Shown here: positions 1-8,631 of the stretch, piece after piece | How the letters are laid out: each line of letters begins with the position of its first letter | How positions within the stretch are numbered: position 1 is the stretch's first letter | From: Citricoccus sp. SGAir0253 | GTDB taxonomy: Bacteria > Actinomycetota > Actinomycetes > Actinomycetales > Micrococcaceae | DNA: 64,000 nt | Assembly (NCBI RefSeq): GCF_005877055.1 | Contig: NZ_CP039424.1 | Coordinates: 2,666,001-2,730,000 of the forward strand | Direction: 5' to 3' | The notes under the pieces: generated by a model | Databases searched by the model: none | What the model was told of the DNA's origin: nothing | Seen by the model: the letters and a program-made list of their open reading frames with translations, nothing else | Translations under genes and position numbers: made by a program

Positions 1-1748
1 CAGGGCAGGTCCCCGCCCAGCCGGCCGCCCAGCGCGCCGCCCAGCAGGACGGGGCCACCTGGCAGGAGACCGCGTACCGCGGCGAGGTCGAGGTCGTCCG
101 CGACGGCCGCACCGACCGCGAGACCATCTCCGGCGCCGTCTTCGACGACAAGGACCGCGACTCGACCCAGGACGCCGGCGAGCCGGGCGTGCCCGGGGTG
201 AAGGTCTCCAACGGCCGCGAGGTCGTCACCACGGACGGCCAGGGCCGCTACGAGCTGCCGGTCGAGGACAACATGACCGTGTTCGTCACCCAGCCCCGCG
301 GCTACCAGGTCCCGGTGGACGAGGACAACGTGGCCCAGTTCTCCTACAACCACCTGCCCCAGGGCTCCCCGGAGCTGAAGTTCGGCGGCATCGACCCGAC
401 CGGCGCCGTGCCGGCCGCGCTGAACTTCCCGCTGGCCCAGAGCGGGCTGACCCAGGACCCCGAGCAGTCCTGCGTCATCGGCGGTGACGTCCAGACCTAC
501 ACCGAGCAGCAGGTGGAGTTCGCCCGCGCCGGCGTGTTCTCCGACCTCGCCGCGCGGACGGACTACGCCGGCTGCGGCGCCCTGTTCATCGGCGACGTGG
601 TGGGCGACGACCTCTCCCTGTACCCGAAGACCCGCGAGCTGGCCTCCATGCTCAACGGCCCCGCCCGCTTCCTGCCGGGCAACCACGACATGGACTTCGA
701 CGCCACCGAGCGCGAGCACTCCACGGACACCTTCCGCGCGAACCTGGGCCCGTCCTACTACTCCTACGACTCCGGCAAGGCCCACGTGGTGGCCCTGAGC
801 ACCGTGGACTTCCCCGTGAAGGAGAACGCCCGCCCGGGTGACTACAACGGCAGCATCGATGCCCGCCAGCTGGAGTGGCTGCGCGAGGACATCGCCAACA
901 CCCCGGAGAACAAGGTGATCGTGCTCGCCGGCCACGTGCCGCTGCTGGACTTCGCCGACCAGGCGAGCCAGAAGCACCAGATCGACCAGGTGAAGGAGGT
1001 CTACGAGATCCTCGAGGGCCGTGAGGTCATCGCCCTGGGCGGCCACACCCACTCGCTGGAGAACCTGCGCGCCGGGGACTCCATGGAGGGCTGGCAGGAG
1101 CTGTTCGGCGTCGAGGAGCTGCCGTTCACCCACATCACCGCGGGTGCCATCTCCGGCGACTGGTACAACGGCCGGCTGCTCGAGGGCGGCTACCCCGAGG
1201 CCGTGCAGCGCGACGGCGCCATGCCCGGCGTGCTGACCCTGGACATCAAGAACACCGAGGTCACCGAGCGCTTCACCGTGCGCGGCGACGACGGCTCGGA
1301 CCAGATGTCCCTGTCCGTGAACACCCCCCGGTACCGCGAGTGGTACGAGCAGTACCGGACCGATCGCGGCGAGGCCCCGGCGTTCGAGGACCCGCTGCAG
1401 GTCTCCCGCGCCGACCTGGCGGACACCACGTGGCTGACCACCAACTTCTGGATGGGCTCCACCGGCTCGGCCGTGGAGGTCTCGATCGACGGCGGCGAGG
1501 CCACCACGGCGACCCGCACCCAGCCCCTCGAGGGCGAGGGCGCGCTCGTGGGCGCGGAGTACTCCGACCCGGCCGCGGTCCAGCAGCAGCTGGTCCACGG
1601 CGGCTCGCTCGCGGACCGCTCGATGCACCTGTGGCAGCTCGAGCTGCCGGAGGACCTCGCGGTCGGCGAGCACACCGCCGAGGTGACCGCAACGGACGTG
1701 CACGGCCGCGAGTACACCGAGACCCTCACCTTCGAGGTCACGGAGTGA
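1..1748 (+). CDS. Secreted calcineurin-like phosphoesterase, 5' end missing
   Basis: The reading frame is open from base 3 of the window, so the true start lies outside. The visible part begins with a Gln/Ala-rich stretch and an SdrD-like beta domain (about bases 140-330), typical of an exported metallophosphoesterase. Metal motifs follow in order: GGDVQ, a DxQ variant of the usual DxH (near base 480), GDVVGD (near 590), GNHD (near 680), GHVP (near 930) and GGHTH (near 1040). A C-terminal beta-rich domain typical of the family runs to the TGA. It probably hydrolyses phosphoester bonds outside the membrane; the substrate is unknown. It ends before a strong hairpin. Confidence 0.85.
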   Translation, partial: GQVPAQPAAQRAAQQDGATWQETAYRGEVEVVRDGRTDRETISGAVFDDKDRDSTQDAGEPGVPGVKVSNGREVVTTDGQGRYELPVEDNMTVFVTQPRGYQVPVDEDNVAQFSYNHLPQGSPELKFGGIDPTGAVPAALNFPLAQSGLTQDPEQSCVIGGDVQTYTEQQVEFARAGVFSDLAARTDYAGCGALFIGDVVGDDLSLYPKTRELASMLNGPARFLPGNHDMDFDATEREHSTDTFRANLGPSYYSYDSGKAHVVALSTVDFPVKENARPGDYNGSIDARQLEWLREDIANTPENKVIVLAGHVPLLDFADQASQKHQIDQVKEVYEILEGREVIALGGHTHSLENLRAGDSMEGWQELFGVEELPFTHITAGAISGDWYNGRLLEGGYPEAVQRDGAMPGVLTLDIKNTEVTERFTVRGDDGSDQMSLSVNTPRYREWYEQYRTDRGEAPAFEDPLQVSRADLADTTWLTTNFWMGSTGSAVEVSIDGGEATTATRTQPLEGEGALVGAEYSDPAAVQQQLVHGGSLADRSMHLWQLELPEDLAVGEHTAEVTATDVHGREYTETLTFEVTE

Positions 1749-1823
1749 TCCGCTGAGCACCTGACGTCGGGTCCCCGGGACCGTCCCGCCCTGTGGGGGC
1801 GGCGCCCGGGGCCCGACGCCGGA

Positions 1824-1859
1824 CGGGCGCGGTGGCAGGTCGGCCTGCCACCGCGCCCG
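1824..1859 (+). terminator. Terminator-like hairpin after the phosphoesterase
   Basis: A 15-bp perfect stem (1825-1839 with 1844-1858, plus the C1824-G1859 pair) closes on a TCGG tetraloop. There is no clear T tract, which is usual for GC-rich actinobacteria. It lies about 75 bp past the phosphoesterase stop. Confidence 0.7.
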
Positions 1860-1925
1860 CGCCGTTCCCCCGCCGTGCCGTCCCCGCACCGCGCGGCAGC
1901 CCTCGGGCGCCGGTGGGCCATCGCG

Positions 1926-1931
1926 TAGTAT
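1926..1931 (+). promoter_or_regulatory. -10-like hexamer upstream of the universal stress gene
   Basis: TAGTAT at 1926-1931 fits an actinobacterial TANNNT -10 element. No convincing -35 is visible. The transcript would have a leader of about 100 nt before the start at 2038. Confidence 0.4.
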
Positions 1932-2037
1932 CGGCGCTCAACGCCCCGGCGGGCCACGCCGGGGCGGTGGAGCGCCGCCCGGGGCCGCCGGGACGGGCAC
2001 GACGGGACACGGGACGACGGGACGGGGAGGACCACGG

Positions 2038-2397
2038 ATGTCGGTACTGGCAGGCCGCAGCGGGACCGCGGAGGGACAGGCGGCGGTCGAGGCCGCGGTC
2101 GAGGAGGCCAGGCGCCGCGGCGAGGACCTCGTCGTCTTCGACCTGGACGCCGACCACGGCGGACGGTTCCCCCAGGAGATCGACGGCGTCCCGGTCACCT
2201 ACCGCGAGCAGAACCCCCGCACGCGCGACCCCGCCGGCGACCTGCTGGACCTCGCCGAGGCCGGCGGCGTCTCCGTGATCGTCATCGGCATCCGGCACCG
2301 CAGCCCGGTCGGCAAGCTCCTGTTGGGCTCGGTGGCCCAGGAGATCCTGCTGGGCGCGAACGTGCCGGTGATCGCGGTCAAGGCGCGCAAGCGGTAG
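2038..2397 (+). CDS. Universal stress protein (UspA family)
   Basis: A 119-residue single-domain Usp. The C-terminal half has the nucleotide-binding pattern G-x2-G-x9-G(S/T), seen as the GIRHRSPVGKLLLGSVAQ run (about residues 84-101), so it probably binds ATP. GGGAGG lies a few bases before ATG, which supports the start. Its stop codon directly abuts the stop of the convergent NmrA-like gene, with no bases between. The exact stress role cannot be told from sequence. Confidence 0.9.
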   Translation: MSVLAGRSGTAEGQAAVEAAVEEARRRGEDLVVFDLDADHGGRFPQEIDGVPVTYREQNPRTRDPAGDLLDLAEAGGVSVIVIGIRHRSPVGKLLLGSVAQEILLGANVPVIAVKARKR

Positions 2398-3249
2398 TCA
2401 CCGGCGGGCGGCCAGGTACTCCCGGAACGTCATCGGCGCGGTCCCGGTGAGCGCCTCGATGTCCCCGCTGACCACGTCCAGCTCCCCCGCGGCGATCGCC
2501 GTGTAGGTGGACACCCAGGCCTCGGCCTGCCACGGCGGCGGGTCCCACGCCCGGCGCGAGGCGTAGGCCTCCTCCACCGTCTCCTCCTCGTAGCGCGCCT
2601 CGATCCCCTCGACCTCGGAGACGGTCCGGGCCACCTCCTCCAGGGTGAGGGCCTCGGGCCCGGTGAGGAGGTAGGCCCGCCCGGCGTGCGGTGCCGGGTC
2701 GCGCAGCACGAGCGCGGCGGTGCGGGCGATGTCGTCGTGGGCCACGAAGGCGCACCGGCCCCGGCCCGCCGGGCCGCGGATCACCCCGTCCTCCCCGACG
2801 ATCGCCCGGGCCAGGTCCATGTAGAAGCTGTCCCGCAGGAACGTGTACCCCATCCCGGAGGCGGCCAGGTCCGCCTCGGTGCGCGCGTGGGTGCGCGCGA
2901 GCGTGAAGGTCGCGTCCGGCGCCGCACCGAGGAAGGACGTGTAGACCACGTGCCGGACCCCGGCGCCCGCCGCGGCCGCCACGAACTCCTCGTGCTGGGC
3001 CGCGCGGTCCTCCGACTCGGCGGCGGAGACCATGAACAGCACCTCCACCCCGTCCAACGCCTCCCCCACCGCCCCGGCGTCCGCGTACGGGGCCACGTGG
3101 ACGGTGGCCCCCGGCAGGCCCGGCGCCCGCCGCGGGTCCCGCACCAGCAGGCGCAGTGGAGTGCCGGCGTCGGCCAGCAGGCGGGCCACGCGGCCGCCGA
3201 GCCTGCCGGTGGCCCCGGTGACGGCGACCGGGGTGGTGGGACCCGCCAT
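2398..3249 (-). CDS. NmrA-like NAD(P)-binding oxidoreductase/reductase
   Basis: An atypical short-chain dehydrogenase of the NmrA/NAD(P)H-binding type. The N-terminal VAVTGATGRLGG motif is a GxxGxxG Rossmann loop, and a YTSFLGA segment lies in mid-protein. I chose ATG at 3249 because the family's conserved start (MAGPTTPVAVTGATG) follows and GGGAG lies upstream. An in-frame GTG at 3327, only 3 bp after the regulator's stop, is a possible longer start. Such proteins act as redox sensors or quinone/azo reductases. It lies just downstream of the cysteine-rich regulator on the same strand, so they may be co-transcribed and share redox control. Confidence 0.85.
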   Translation of the reverse strand: MAGPTTPVAVTGATGRLGGRVARLLADAGTPLRLLVRDPRRAPGLPGATVHVAPYADAGAVGEALDGVEVLFMVSAAESEDRAAQHEEFVAAAAGAGVRHVVYTSFLGAAPDATFTLARTHARTEADLAASGMGYTFLRDSFYMDLARAIVGEDGVIRGPAGRGRCAFVAHDDIARTAALVLRDPAPHAGRAYLLTGPEALTLEEVARTVSEVEGIEARYEEETVEEAYASRRAWDPPPWQAEAWVSTYTAIAAGELDVVSGDIEALTGTAPMTFREYLAARR

Positions 3250-3330
3250 GGTGCTGCTCCCGTCCTGGGCCCGGCCCGGGCGGCCGGGGTTCCCCTCCAG
3301 CGTGGCACCCGCGCGCGGACCCGTCACCGG

Positions 3331-3990
3331 TCAGTCGCCGGGGACGGCCGGATGGACGACGACGCAGCACCGGCCCGGCGCCGGGGCCAGCTCGGCGCGG
3401 TCCGCGTCCTCGCCCCGGCCGGCGAGGACGCCCCGCACCAGCGCGTGGTTGACCGCGCACACCAGGGGGCCGTTGGCCTCGGCGAGACGGTGGAACGGGC
3501 AGTTGCGCATCTCGACGTCCCCGCCGTCCGCGAGGACCGGCTCATACCCCCGGCTGCGCAGCGCGTCCACCAGCTCGGCGGGGCCGGTCCCGGCGGCCCG
3601 GCCCTCCTCCTCGGCCAGGGCCAGTACCCGGGCACGCAGTTCCGGGGACCCGGCGGCGTCCACGGCCCCGACGAACAACCGGGCCATGAGCCCGTAGTCC
3701 CGCGGCGGGACGGACACCACCACCTCGTCCCGGAGCGCCCAGTACCGCTTGGCCGGGCGGCCGGCGCCCGGTCCCCCGCGCCCGGCCGGCCGGGCGTAGT
3801 CCACGCGCAGGAGCCCGGCGGCCACCAGGCGGTCGAGATGGTAGGCCGCCAGGGTCCGGCTGATCCCCGCGGCCCCCGCCGCGCCGTCCCTCGTGGTCCC
3901 GGGCGCACCGCGGACATGGTCGTACAGCCGCCGCCGCACCGGGTCCGAGAGCACGGAGGCGTCCACGGGCGTCGCTCGGTGTTCCTGCAT
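3331..3990 (-). CDS. ArsR/SufR-like winged-helix regulator with a C-terminal cysteine cluster
   Basis: 219 residues. A winged-helix DNA-binding domain covers about residues 13-85 (SDPVRRRLYDHVRG start, HLDRLVAAGLL recognition region). The C-terminal half ends with cysteines at 164 (RNCPFH), 178 (LVCAVNH), 208 and 209. This spacing resembles the Cys set that ligates the Fe-S cluster in SufR-type repressors, so an Fe-S or metal sensor is inferred, not shown. It is divergent from doxX across a 90-bp spacer with a perfect 9-bp inverted repeat, and upstream of the NmrA-like gene. AAGGGGG precedes the ATG. Confidence 0.8.
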   Translation of the reverse strand: MQEHRATPVDASVLSDPVRRRLYDHVRGAPGTTRDGAAGAAGISRTLAAYHLDRLVAAGLLRVDYARPAGRGGPGAGRPAKRYWALRDEVVVSVPPRDYGLMARLFVGAVDAAGSPELRARVLALAEEEGRAAGTGPAELVDALRSRGYEPVLADGGDVEMRNCPFHRLAEANGPLVCAVNHALVRGVLAGRGEDADRAELAPAPGRCCVVVHPAVPGD

Positions 3991-4007
3991 GCCCCCTTTC
4001 TATCACC

Positions 4008-4062
4008 AACAACCATTGACAAACACCCCCGGGCGGAGGACTCTAAAAACGTCATGGTTGTT
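4008..4062. promoter_or_regulatory. Candidate operator: perfect 9-bp inverted repeat around the doxX promoter
   Basis: AACAACCAT (4008-4016) and ATGGTTGTT (4054-4062) are exact inverted repeats with centres 46 bp apart. The left arm abuts TTGACA (4016-4021), a consensus -35 for doxX; a weak -10 (ACTCTA or CTCTAA) lies about 18 bp on. A regulator bound here would cover both the doxX promoter and the regulator's own. Confidence 0.55.
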
Positions 4063-4079
4063 TCTAGAAGGAGGTCGTC

Positions 4080-4526
4080 ATGACTGCCGACGCCGTGGCC
4101 GCGGGTCCCCGCTCCGCGGTCCGGGCCCCGGGGCGCCCCGCGTACGTGGCGTTCTGGATCCTGCGGATCGGGTTCGTGGTCCTGCCGCTGTGGATGGGGA
4201 TCGACAAGTTCACCAACACGCTGACCGACTGGCCGCACTACCTGGCCCCGTGGATCCCGGCCCTGCTCTCCCTTCCCGCCCAGACCGTCATGTACGTGGT
4301 GGGCGTGGTGGAGGTCGTCGCCGCCGCCGGGGTCGCCCTCCGGCCCCGGTTCGCCGCCTACGTGGTGGCCGCCTGGCTCGCCGGGATCATCGTCAACCTG
4401 CTCACGGTGCCGGGCTTCTTCGACGTCGCCCTGCGCGACGCCGGCCTGCTCGCCGCCGCCCTGGCCCTGGCCGCACTGTCGGCCGAGTACGACCGCGGCG
4501 GGCCCGCCCTCCGCCGTCGCCGCTGA
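4080..4526 (+). CDS. DoxX-family integral membrane protein
   Basis: 148 residues with about four hydrophobic helices. The segment LRIGFVVLPLWMGIDKFTN is the typical DoxX first helix. DoxX proteins are membrane subunits linked to thiosulfate:quinone oxidation or redox and oxidative-stress complexes; the exact role here is unknown. A perfect GAAGGAGG ribosome site lies 5-6 bases before ATG. It is transcribed away from the SufR-like regulator, so redox- or Fe-S-responsive control is likely. Confidence 0.85.
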   Translation: MTADAVAAGPRSAVRAPGRPAYVAFWILRIGFVVLPLWMGIDKFTNTLTDWPHYLAPWIPALLSLPAQTVMYVVGVVEVVAAAGVALRPRFAAYVVAAWLAGIIVNLLTVPGFFDVALRDAGLLAAALALAALSAEYDRGGPALRRRR

Positions 4527-4639
4527 TCCTCCGCCCCCTCCACCCGGGGACGGCCCCCGGTGCACCCCGGACGGAGGATCACCCCCGCCGGGCCCCGGCA
4601 CGTCGCCGGGGCCCTGCGGCCTGCCGGTAGATTGACGGC

Positions 4640-5305
4640 ATGACCGCACCGGAAGAGCACCTCGCCGTGCCCGTGGGCGAGGGCACCGTGACCGCCGTCC
4701 ACGCCCGCCCGGACTCCCCTGCGGCCACCGTGGTCGTGGCCCACGGTGCGGGGGCCGGCATGGACCATCCCTTCCTCACCGGCTTCACTGGTGCACTGAA
4801 CGACGCCGGCCTGGCCACGTGGCGCTTCAACTTCCCCTACACCGAGGCCGGCCGCCGCGCCCCGGACCGGGCCCCCAGGGCGATCGCGACGTGGCGGGCC
4901 GTGATGGAGGCCGCCCGCGAGCGTGCCGGCGGCGGCCCGCTGTGGGCCGCAGGGAAGTCCTTCGGCGGCCGGATGGCCTCGATGGCCGTGGCCGAGGGCA
5001 TGGCGGCCTCCGGCCTCGTCTTCCTCGGCTACCCGCTGCACCCGCCGGGCAAGCCCGAGCGGCTGCGGGACGCGCACCTGTACGGGCTCCGGCAGCCGAT
5101 GCTGTTCCTCCAGGGCACGCGGGACCCGTTCGCCCGGCCGGGCGAGCTGGAACCGGTGGCCGAGCGCATCGGGTCCCACGCCGTCGTGCAGCGGGTGGAG
5201 GGCGGGGACCACTCCTTCGCGGTCCTGCGGGACCGGCGGGAGCCGGAGCAGGTCGGCGCGGAGCTCGCCGCGCCGGTCGCGGCGTTCATCGCCCCCCACC
5301 GCTGA
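4640..5305 (+). CDS. Alpha/beta hydrolase (dienelactone-hydrolase / KANL3-Tex30-like)
   Basis: 221 residues. VVVAHGAGAGMDHPF forms the oxyanion region (about residues 33-47) and AAGKSFGGRMAS the nucleophile elbow with the catalytic Ser (GKSFGG). The acid is probably in the FLQGTRDPFARP segment, and the His in EGGDHSFAV. The substrate is unknown. TAGATT ends exactly 6 nt before ATG and there is no Shine-Dalgarno, so a leaderless mRNA is likely. Confidence 0.88.
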   Translation: MTAPEEHLAVPVGEGTVTAVHARPDSPAATVVVAHGAGAGMDHPFLTGFTGALNDAGLATWRFNFPYTEAGRRAPDRAPRAIATWRAVMEAARERAGGGPLWAAGKSFGGRMASMAVAEGMAASGLVFLGYPLHPPGKPERLRDAHLYGLRQPMLFLQGTRDPFARPGELEPVAERIGSHAVVQRVEGGDHSFAVLRDRREPEQVGAELAAPVAAFIAPHR

Positions 5306-5348
5306 CCGGCGGTGTCCCGGGAGTCCTCCGGAGCCCCTCCGTCCGCTA

Positions 5349-6590
5349 CTACCGCCGGCCCGGCGCCCGCAGCAGCGCCTCGAGCGGTCCCGTGCGGAAC
5401 CGCCGGGACCACAGCCAGGCGAAGACCAGCGAGCCCACGCACAGCACGGTGGTGACGAGATAGCCCCCGGCGAGGGATTCGGGCCCGGGGCGCACGATCG
5501 CGGCCAGGGCCAGCAGGTGCCCCACGTAGACGGTCAGGGACAACCGGCCCATCGCCGCCAGTGCCGGGGCCCGGCGAACGAGGAACGGCTCGGCGAGCAG
5601 GCAGGCGCCGAGCACGAACAGCGCGGCCCCGGTGCTGGAGACCAGCCACAGCGGCATCTGGGAGTGGGCGGTCCCCGAGACGAGCCGGTCCCAGCCGACG
5701 GTCCGCCCCGGCTCCCCGTAGGCGAGCAGGAGCAGGTGCGAGGCGGCATAGGCCCCGACGGCGGCCGCGGCCCCGCCCCAGGCCAGCCCCCGCTGCAGCC
5801 GGCGGTCGCGCAGGTCGAGCCGGCCGAGCGCCATCCCGAGGAGGAAGGGTGCGATCCAGACGACCGCGGGATAGGACCCGGAGAAGAGGATGTCGTCGAG
5901 GATCTCTCCCGGCGGGTCCAGCAGGGTGGGTTCCTTGATGGTGAAGGCGTCCTGGCCGGCGCGCACGGCCAGCCAGGCCAGCGGGCCGCCGACGGCGAAC
6001 AACCCCGCCAGGGCGGTGACCAGCCACGTGGGGGCCCTCAGCACCGGCAGGCACACGAGGAACAGCAGCCCGTACAGCGGCAGGATGACGCTCGCCTCGT
6101 GCCCGGCCATCTGCAGCGCCAGCCCGCCCACGAGCAACAGGACGGCCCGCCACAGCACGGTGCGCCATGGCAGCGGCGCCGCCCCCGGCCCGCGCGAGGA
6201 CCGGGTGAGGATGGACATCCCCACCCCCGCCAGGAGCATGAACAGCACGGAGGACCGGCCCAGCGGCACGTCGTACAGGGTGCCGAGCAGTCCCGGTTCG
6301 CCCCGGGGCCCCACGTTGACGGCGACCATGCCGATGATCGCCAGCGCGCGGGCCACGTCGAGCCCGACGATGCGGCCGCCGCGCCCACCGGCCGGGGCGC
6401 CGGTCCCGCCGCCGGCGGCGGGGCGCATCCCGGCGGAGACGCGCTCGGCACGCACCGTGCGGCCCCTCGATCCCCCGGGGCGCCGCGTGGCCCGTCCGGC
6501 GCGGCGGGAGCGCCCGGCGCGGTGCCGGGCGGACCGGTCGTCGCCGGACGGGGAGGAGGACGAGGAGGGGACGGTGCCCATGACGGTCAT
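5349..6590 (-). CDS. Multi-pass membrane protein, DUF418/DUF1624 acyltransferase-like
   Basis: 413 residues. A ~75-residue Arg/Gly/Ser-rich N-terminus is followed by about ten membrane helices. RIVGLDVARALAIIGMVAVN is the signature start of the heparan-alpha-glucosaminide acetyltransferase-like/DUF1624-DUF418 superfamily, so it may move acyl groups across the membrane. The exact substrate is unknown. The start at 6590 overlaps the stop of the gamma-glutamyltransferase gene in an ATGA, with GAGGGGGAAGG before it, so the two are translationally coupled. The true start could also be a few codons in (6581). Confidence 0.75.
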   Translation of the reverse strand: MTVMGTVPSSSSSPSGDDRSARHRAGRSRRAGRATRRPGGSRGRTVRAERVSAGMRPAAGGGTGAPAGGRGGRIVGLDVARALAIIGMVAVNVGPRGEPGLLGTLYDVPLGRSSVLFMLLAGVGMSILTRSSRGPGAAPLPWRTVLWRAVLLLVGGLALQMAGHEASVILPLYGLLFLVCLPVLRAPTWLVTALAGLFAVGGPLAWLAVRAGQDAFTIKEPTLLDPPGEILDDILFSGSYPAVVWIAPFLLGMALGRLDLRDRRLQRGLAWGGAAAAVGAYAASHLLLLAYGEPGRTVGWDRLVSGTAHSQMPLWLVSSTGAALFVLGACLLAEPFLVRRAPALAAMGRLSLTVYVGHLLALAAIVRPGPESLAGGYLVTTVLCVGSLVFAWLWSRRFRTGPLEALLRAPGRR

Positions 6591-8377
6591 CCTTCCCCCT
6601 CGGAAGCCTGCACGTCAGCGATCGCGACGTCGGCCTCCCGCCGGGCGTCGGTGGCACCGGTGATCCGGCCGGTCTCATAGTCGACCTCGAGGGCCTGCAC
6701 GGACCCGAAGACCGCCTCCTCGCGCTCGGTGCGCTGGACCTCCCAGTCGCGCTCCTCGATGAGCCGGGCCAGGTCCCCGGAGGGCTCCTGCTCCACGGCG
6801 AGCACGCCGTCCTGGAGGTGGTACCGCGGGGCGTCGACCGCCTCCTGCAGCGGGGCGTCCTGCAGCCCCCACGCCACGAGGACCCCGGAGAGGATGTTGG
6901 GGATCTGGTGGCCTCCCGGGCTGCCCAGGCCCAGGACCGGCCGGCCCTCGGCGTCGAGCACCATGCTCGGGGCGGACCAGCTCACGGACTTGCGGCCCGG
7001 CGCGGGCCGGTTCGCCTCCGAGGCCTCGCTCTCGAAGCGGGAGAGCTGGTTGTTGAGGAAGAACCCGCCCACGTGCTCGGACTCGGCCCCGCCCCAGAAG
7101 CTGGTCAGCGTGTTGGTCATGGAGACGGTGAACCCCGTCTCGTCCACCACGGTCAGGTGCGTGGTGTTGCCGGCCTCCACCGGCCCGTCCCCGCCCGCGC
7201 CGTCGGCCGCCCGGGCCACGGCCCCGCCGTCCCCGTCCGCCCCGTCGGCGCCCGCCCCGCCGGACAGCAGGGTCACCCGGTCGGCGATCTCGGCGTTGCG
7301 CCCCGGGTCGGTGAGCTGCTCGACGGGCACGTCGACGAAGTCGGGGTCGCCCAGGAAGTGGGTGGCCGATCCCTCCGCGGCGATCCACGCCTCGGCGAGC
7401 CGGTCCACGTATCCGGCGGTGCCCGGGGCGTGCCCGGCCACCCCGAGGGCCTCGGCGACCTGGAGCTGCTGGAGGAGGACCGCGCCCGGCAGCGGCGGCG
7501 CCGCGGAGAGCACCTCGTGGTCCCCGAACTCCCCGGCCACGGGCTCCACCTCCTCGGGCTCGTAGGCGGCGAGCGTGCCGGCGTCCAGCCCGTCGACCGT
7601 GCTGAGCTCCTCCGCGATGCCGCCGGTGTAGAAGGCCTCCGGGCCCTGCTCGGCGATCGTGTCCAGGGTGCGGGCCAGGTCCTCCTGCACGAGGGTCTCC
7701 CCGGCCGCGAGCGGCTCGCCGGAGGCGGAGTGGTAGTGCTCCAGGCCCTCGATGGACGCCGGACCGAAGTCCGCCCGCATCCGCTGGGCAAGGAAGTCCG
7801 AGACGGGGAAGCCGTCCCGCGCCAGGTCGATCGCCGGCTCCAGCAGTTGCTCCCACTCCAGGTCCCCGTGCTCGGCGTGGATCCGTCCGAGCCCCGCGAC
7901 GAGTCCGGGGACGCCGGTGCCGGAGTCCGGGATCCGCCCGTCCTGGGCCACGACCTCGCGGTAGTCGTAGGCGGTGGGCTCCTGGCCGGGCGCGGCCAGC
8001 AGGGCAGACCCGCCGCCGCCGATGCCGGAGGCGTAGGGCTCCACGACGCCCACCGCGAAGGCCGTGGCCACCGCGGCGTCGGCGGCGTTGCCGCCCTGCT
8101 GCAGGACCTCCATGCCGGCCTCGACCGCGGCGGGATGGGCGGCGCTCACGGCGTGCTGGTCCAGCACCACCTCCCGAGCGGGGTCCGAAGGCGCGGCGCT
8201 CGAGGACGAGGCGCTCGCGGGCGCGCTGGGCGGGGTGGTCCCGGCCGCCGGCGACGACGGCGCGGACGCCGGGGCGGTCGGCTCCGCCGGCCGCTCGGGG
8301 GCGGGGGCCTGGCAGGCGGCCAGGGCCAGTGCGGCGGCCAGGACGGGGGCCGCCCGGAGGGCGGGGTGCTTCTTCAC
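6587..8377 (-). CDS. ggt: Gamma-glutamyltransferase, lipoprotein
   Basis: 596 residues. A lipoprotein signal ends in LALAAC (Cys22), followed by a Pro/Ala/Ser linker. The Ntn-hydrolase is autocleaved before Thr405 in the NTTHLTVVD motif, which becomes the N-terminal nucleophile of the small subunit. GSPGGHQIPN (about 485-494) is the conserved glycine loop. It transfers or hydrolyses gamma-glutamyl groups of glutathione and related peptides on the outer face of the membrane. A Gly/Ala/Asp-rich insert (about residues 372-400) sits just before the cleavage site and is longer than usual. It is the first gene of a pair with the acyltransferase-like protein. Confidence 0.93.
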   Translation of the reverse strand: MKKHPALRAAPVLAAALALAACQAPAPERPAEPTAPASAPSSPAAGTTPPSAPASASSSSAAPSDPAREVVLDQHAVSAAHPAAVEAGMEVLQQGGNAADAAVATAFAVGVVEPYASGIGGGGSALLAAPGQEPTAYDYREVVAQDGRIPDSGTGVPGLVAGLGRIHAEHGDLEWEQLLEPAIDLARDGFPVSDFLAQRMRADFGPASIEGLEHYHSASGEPLAAGETLVQEDLARTLDTIAEQGPEAFYTGGIAEELSTVDGLDAGTLAAYEPEEVEPVAGEFGDHEVLSAAPPLPGAVLLQQLQVAEALGVAGHAPGTAGYVDRLAEAWIAAEGSATHFLGDPDFVDVPVEQLTDPGRNAEIADRVTLLSGGAGADGADGDGGAVARAADGAGGDGPVEAGNTTHLTVVDETGFTVSMTNTLTSFWGGAESEHVGGFFLNNQLSRFESEASEANRPAPGRKSVSWSAPSMVLDAEGRPVLGLGSPGGHQIPNILSGVLVAWGLQDAPLQEAVDAPRYHLQDGVLAVEQEPSGDLARLIEERDWEVQRTEREEAVFGSVQALEVDYETGRITGATDARREADVAIADVQASEGEG

Positions 8378-8631
8378 GGGTCTCCTAGGCGACCGGCCGG
8401 TGGTCCGGCGAAGATCACGGTTTCATCACGACGAGGGCTCCCCCGACTATCCCACATCCGCGCGCCCGACCCGCCCGCAGGGCCCGGCGCGGCCCCGCGG
8501 TGTGGCACACGTCGCACGGACCGTTCACCGTCCCGCCGCACCACGTCCACGCGCGGGCCATGCCCCGCTGCCACACTCCTCGGCGTTCGCGAGCACCCTC
8601 GCGCACCCCTCGCACCGAAGGTTGGACCCCC

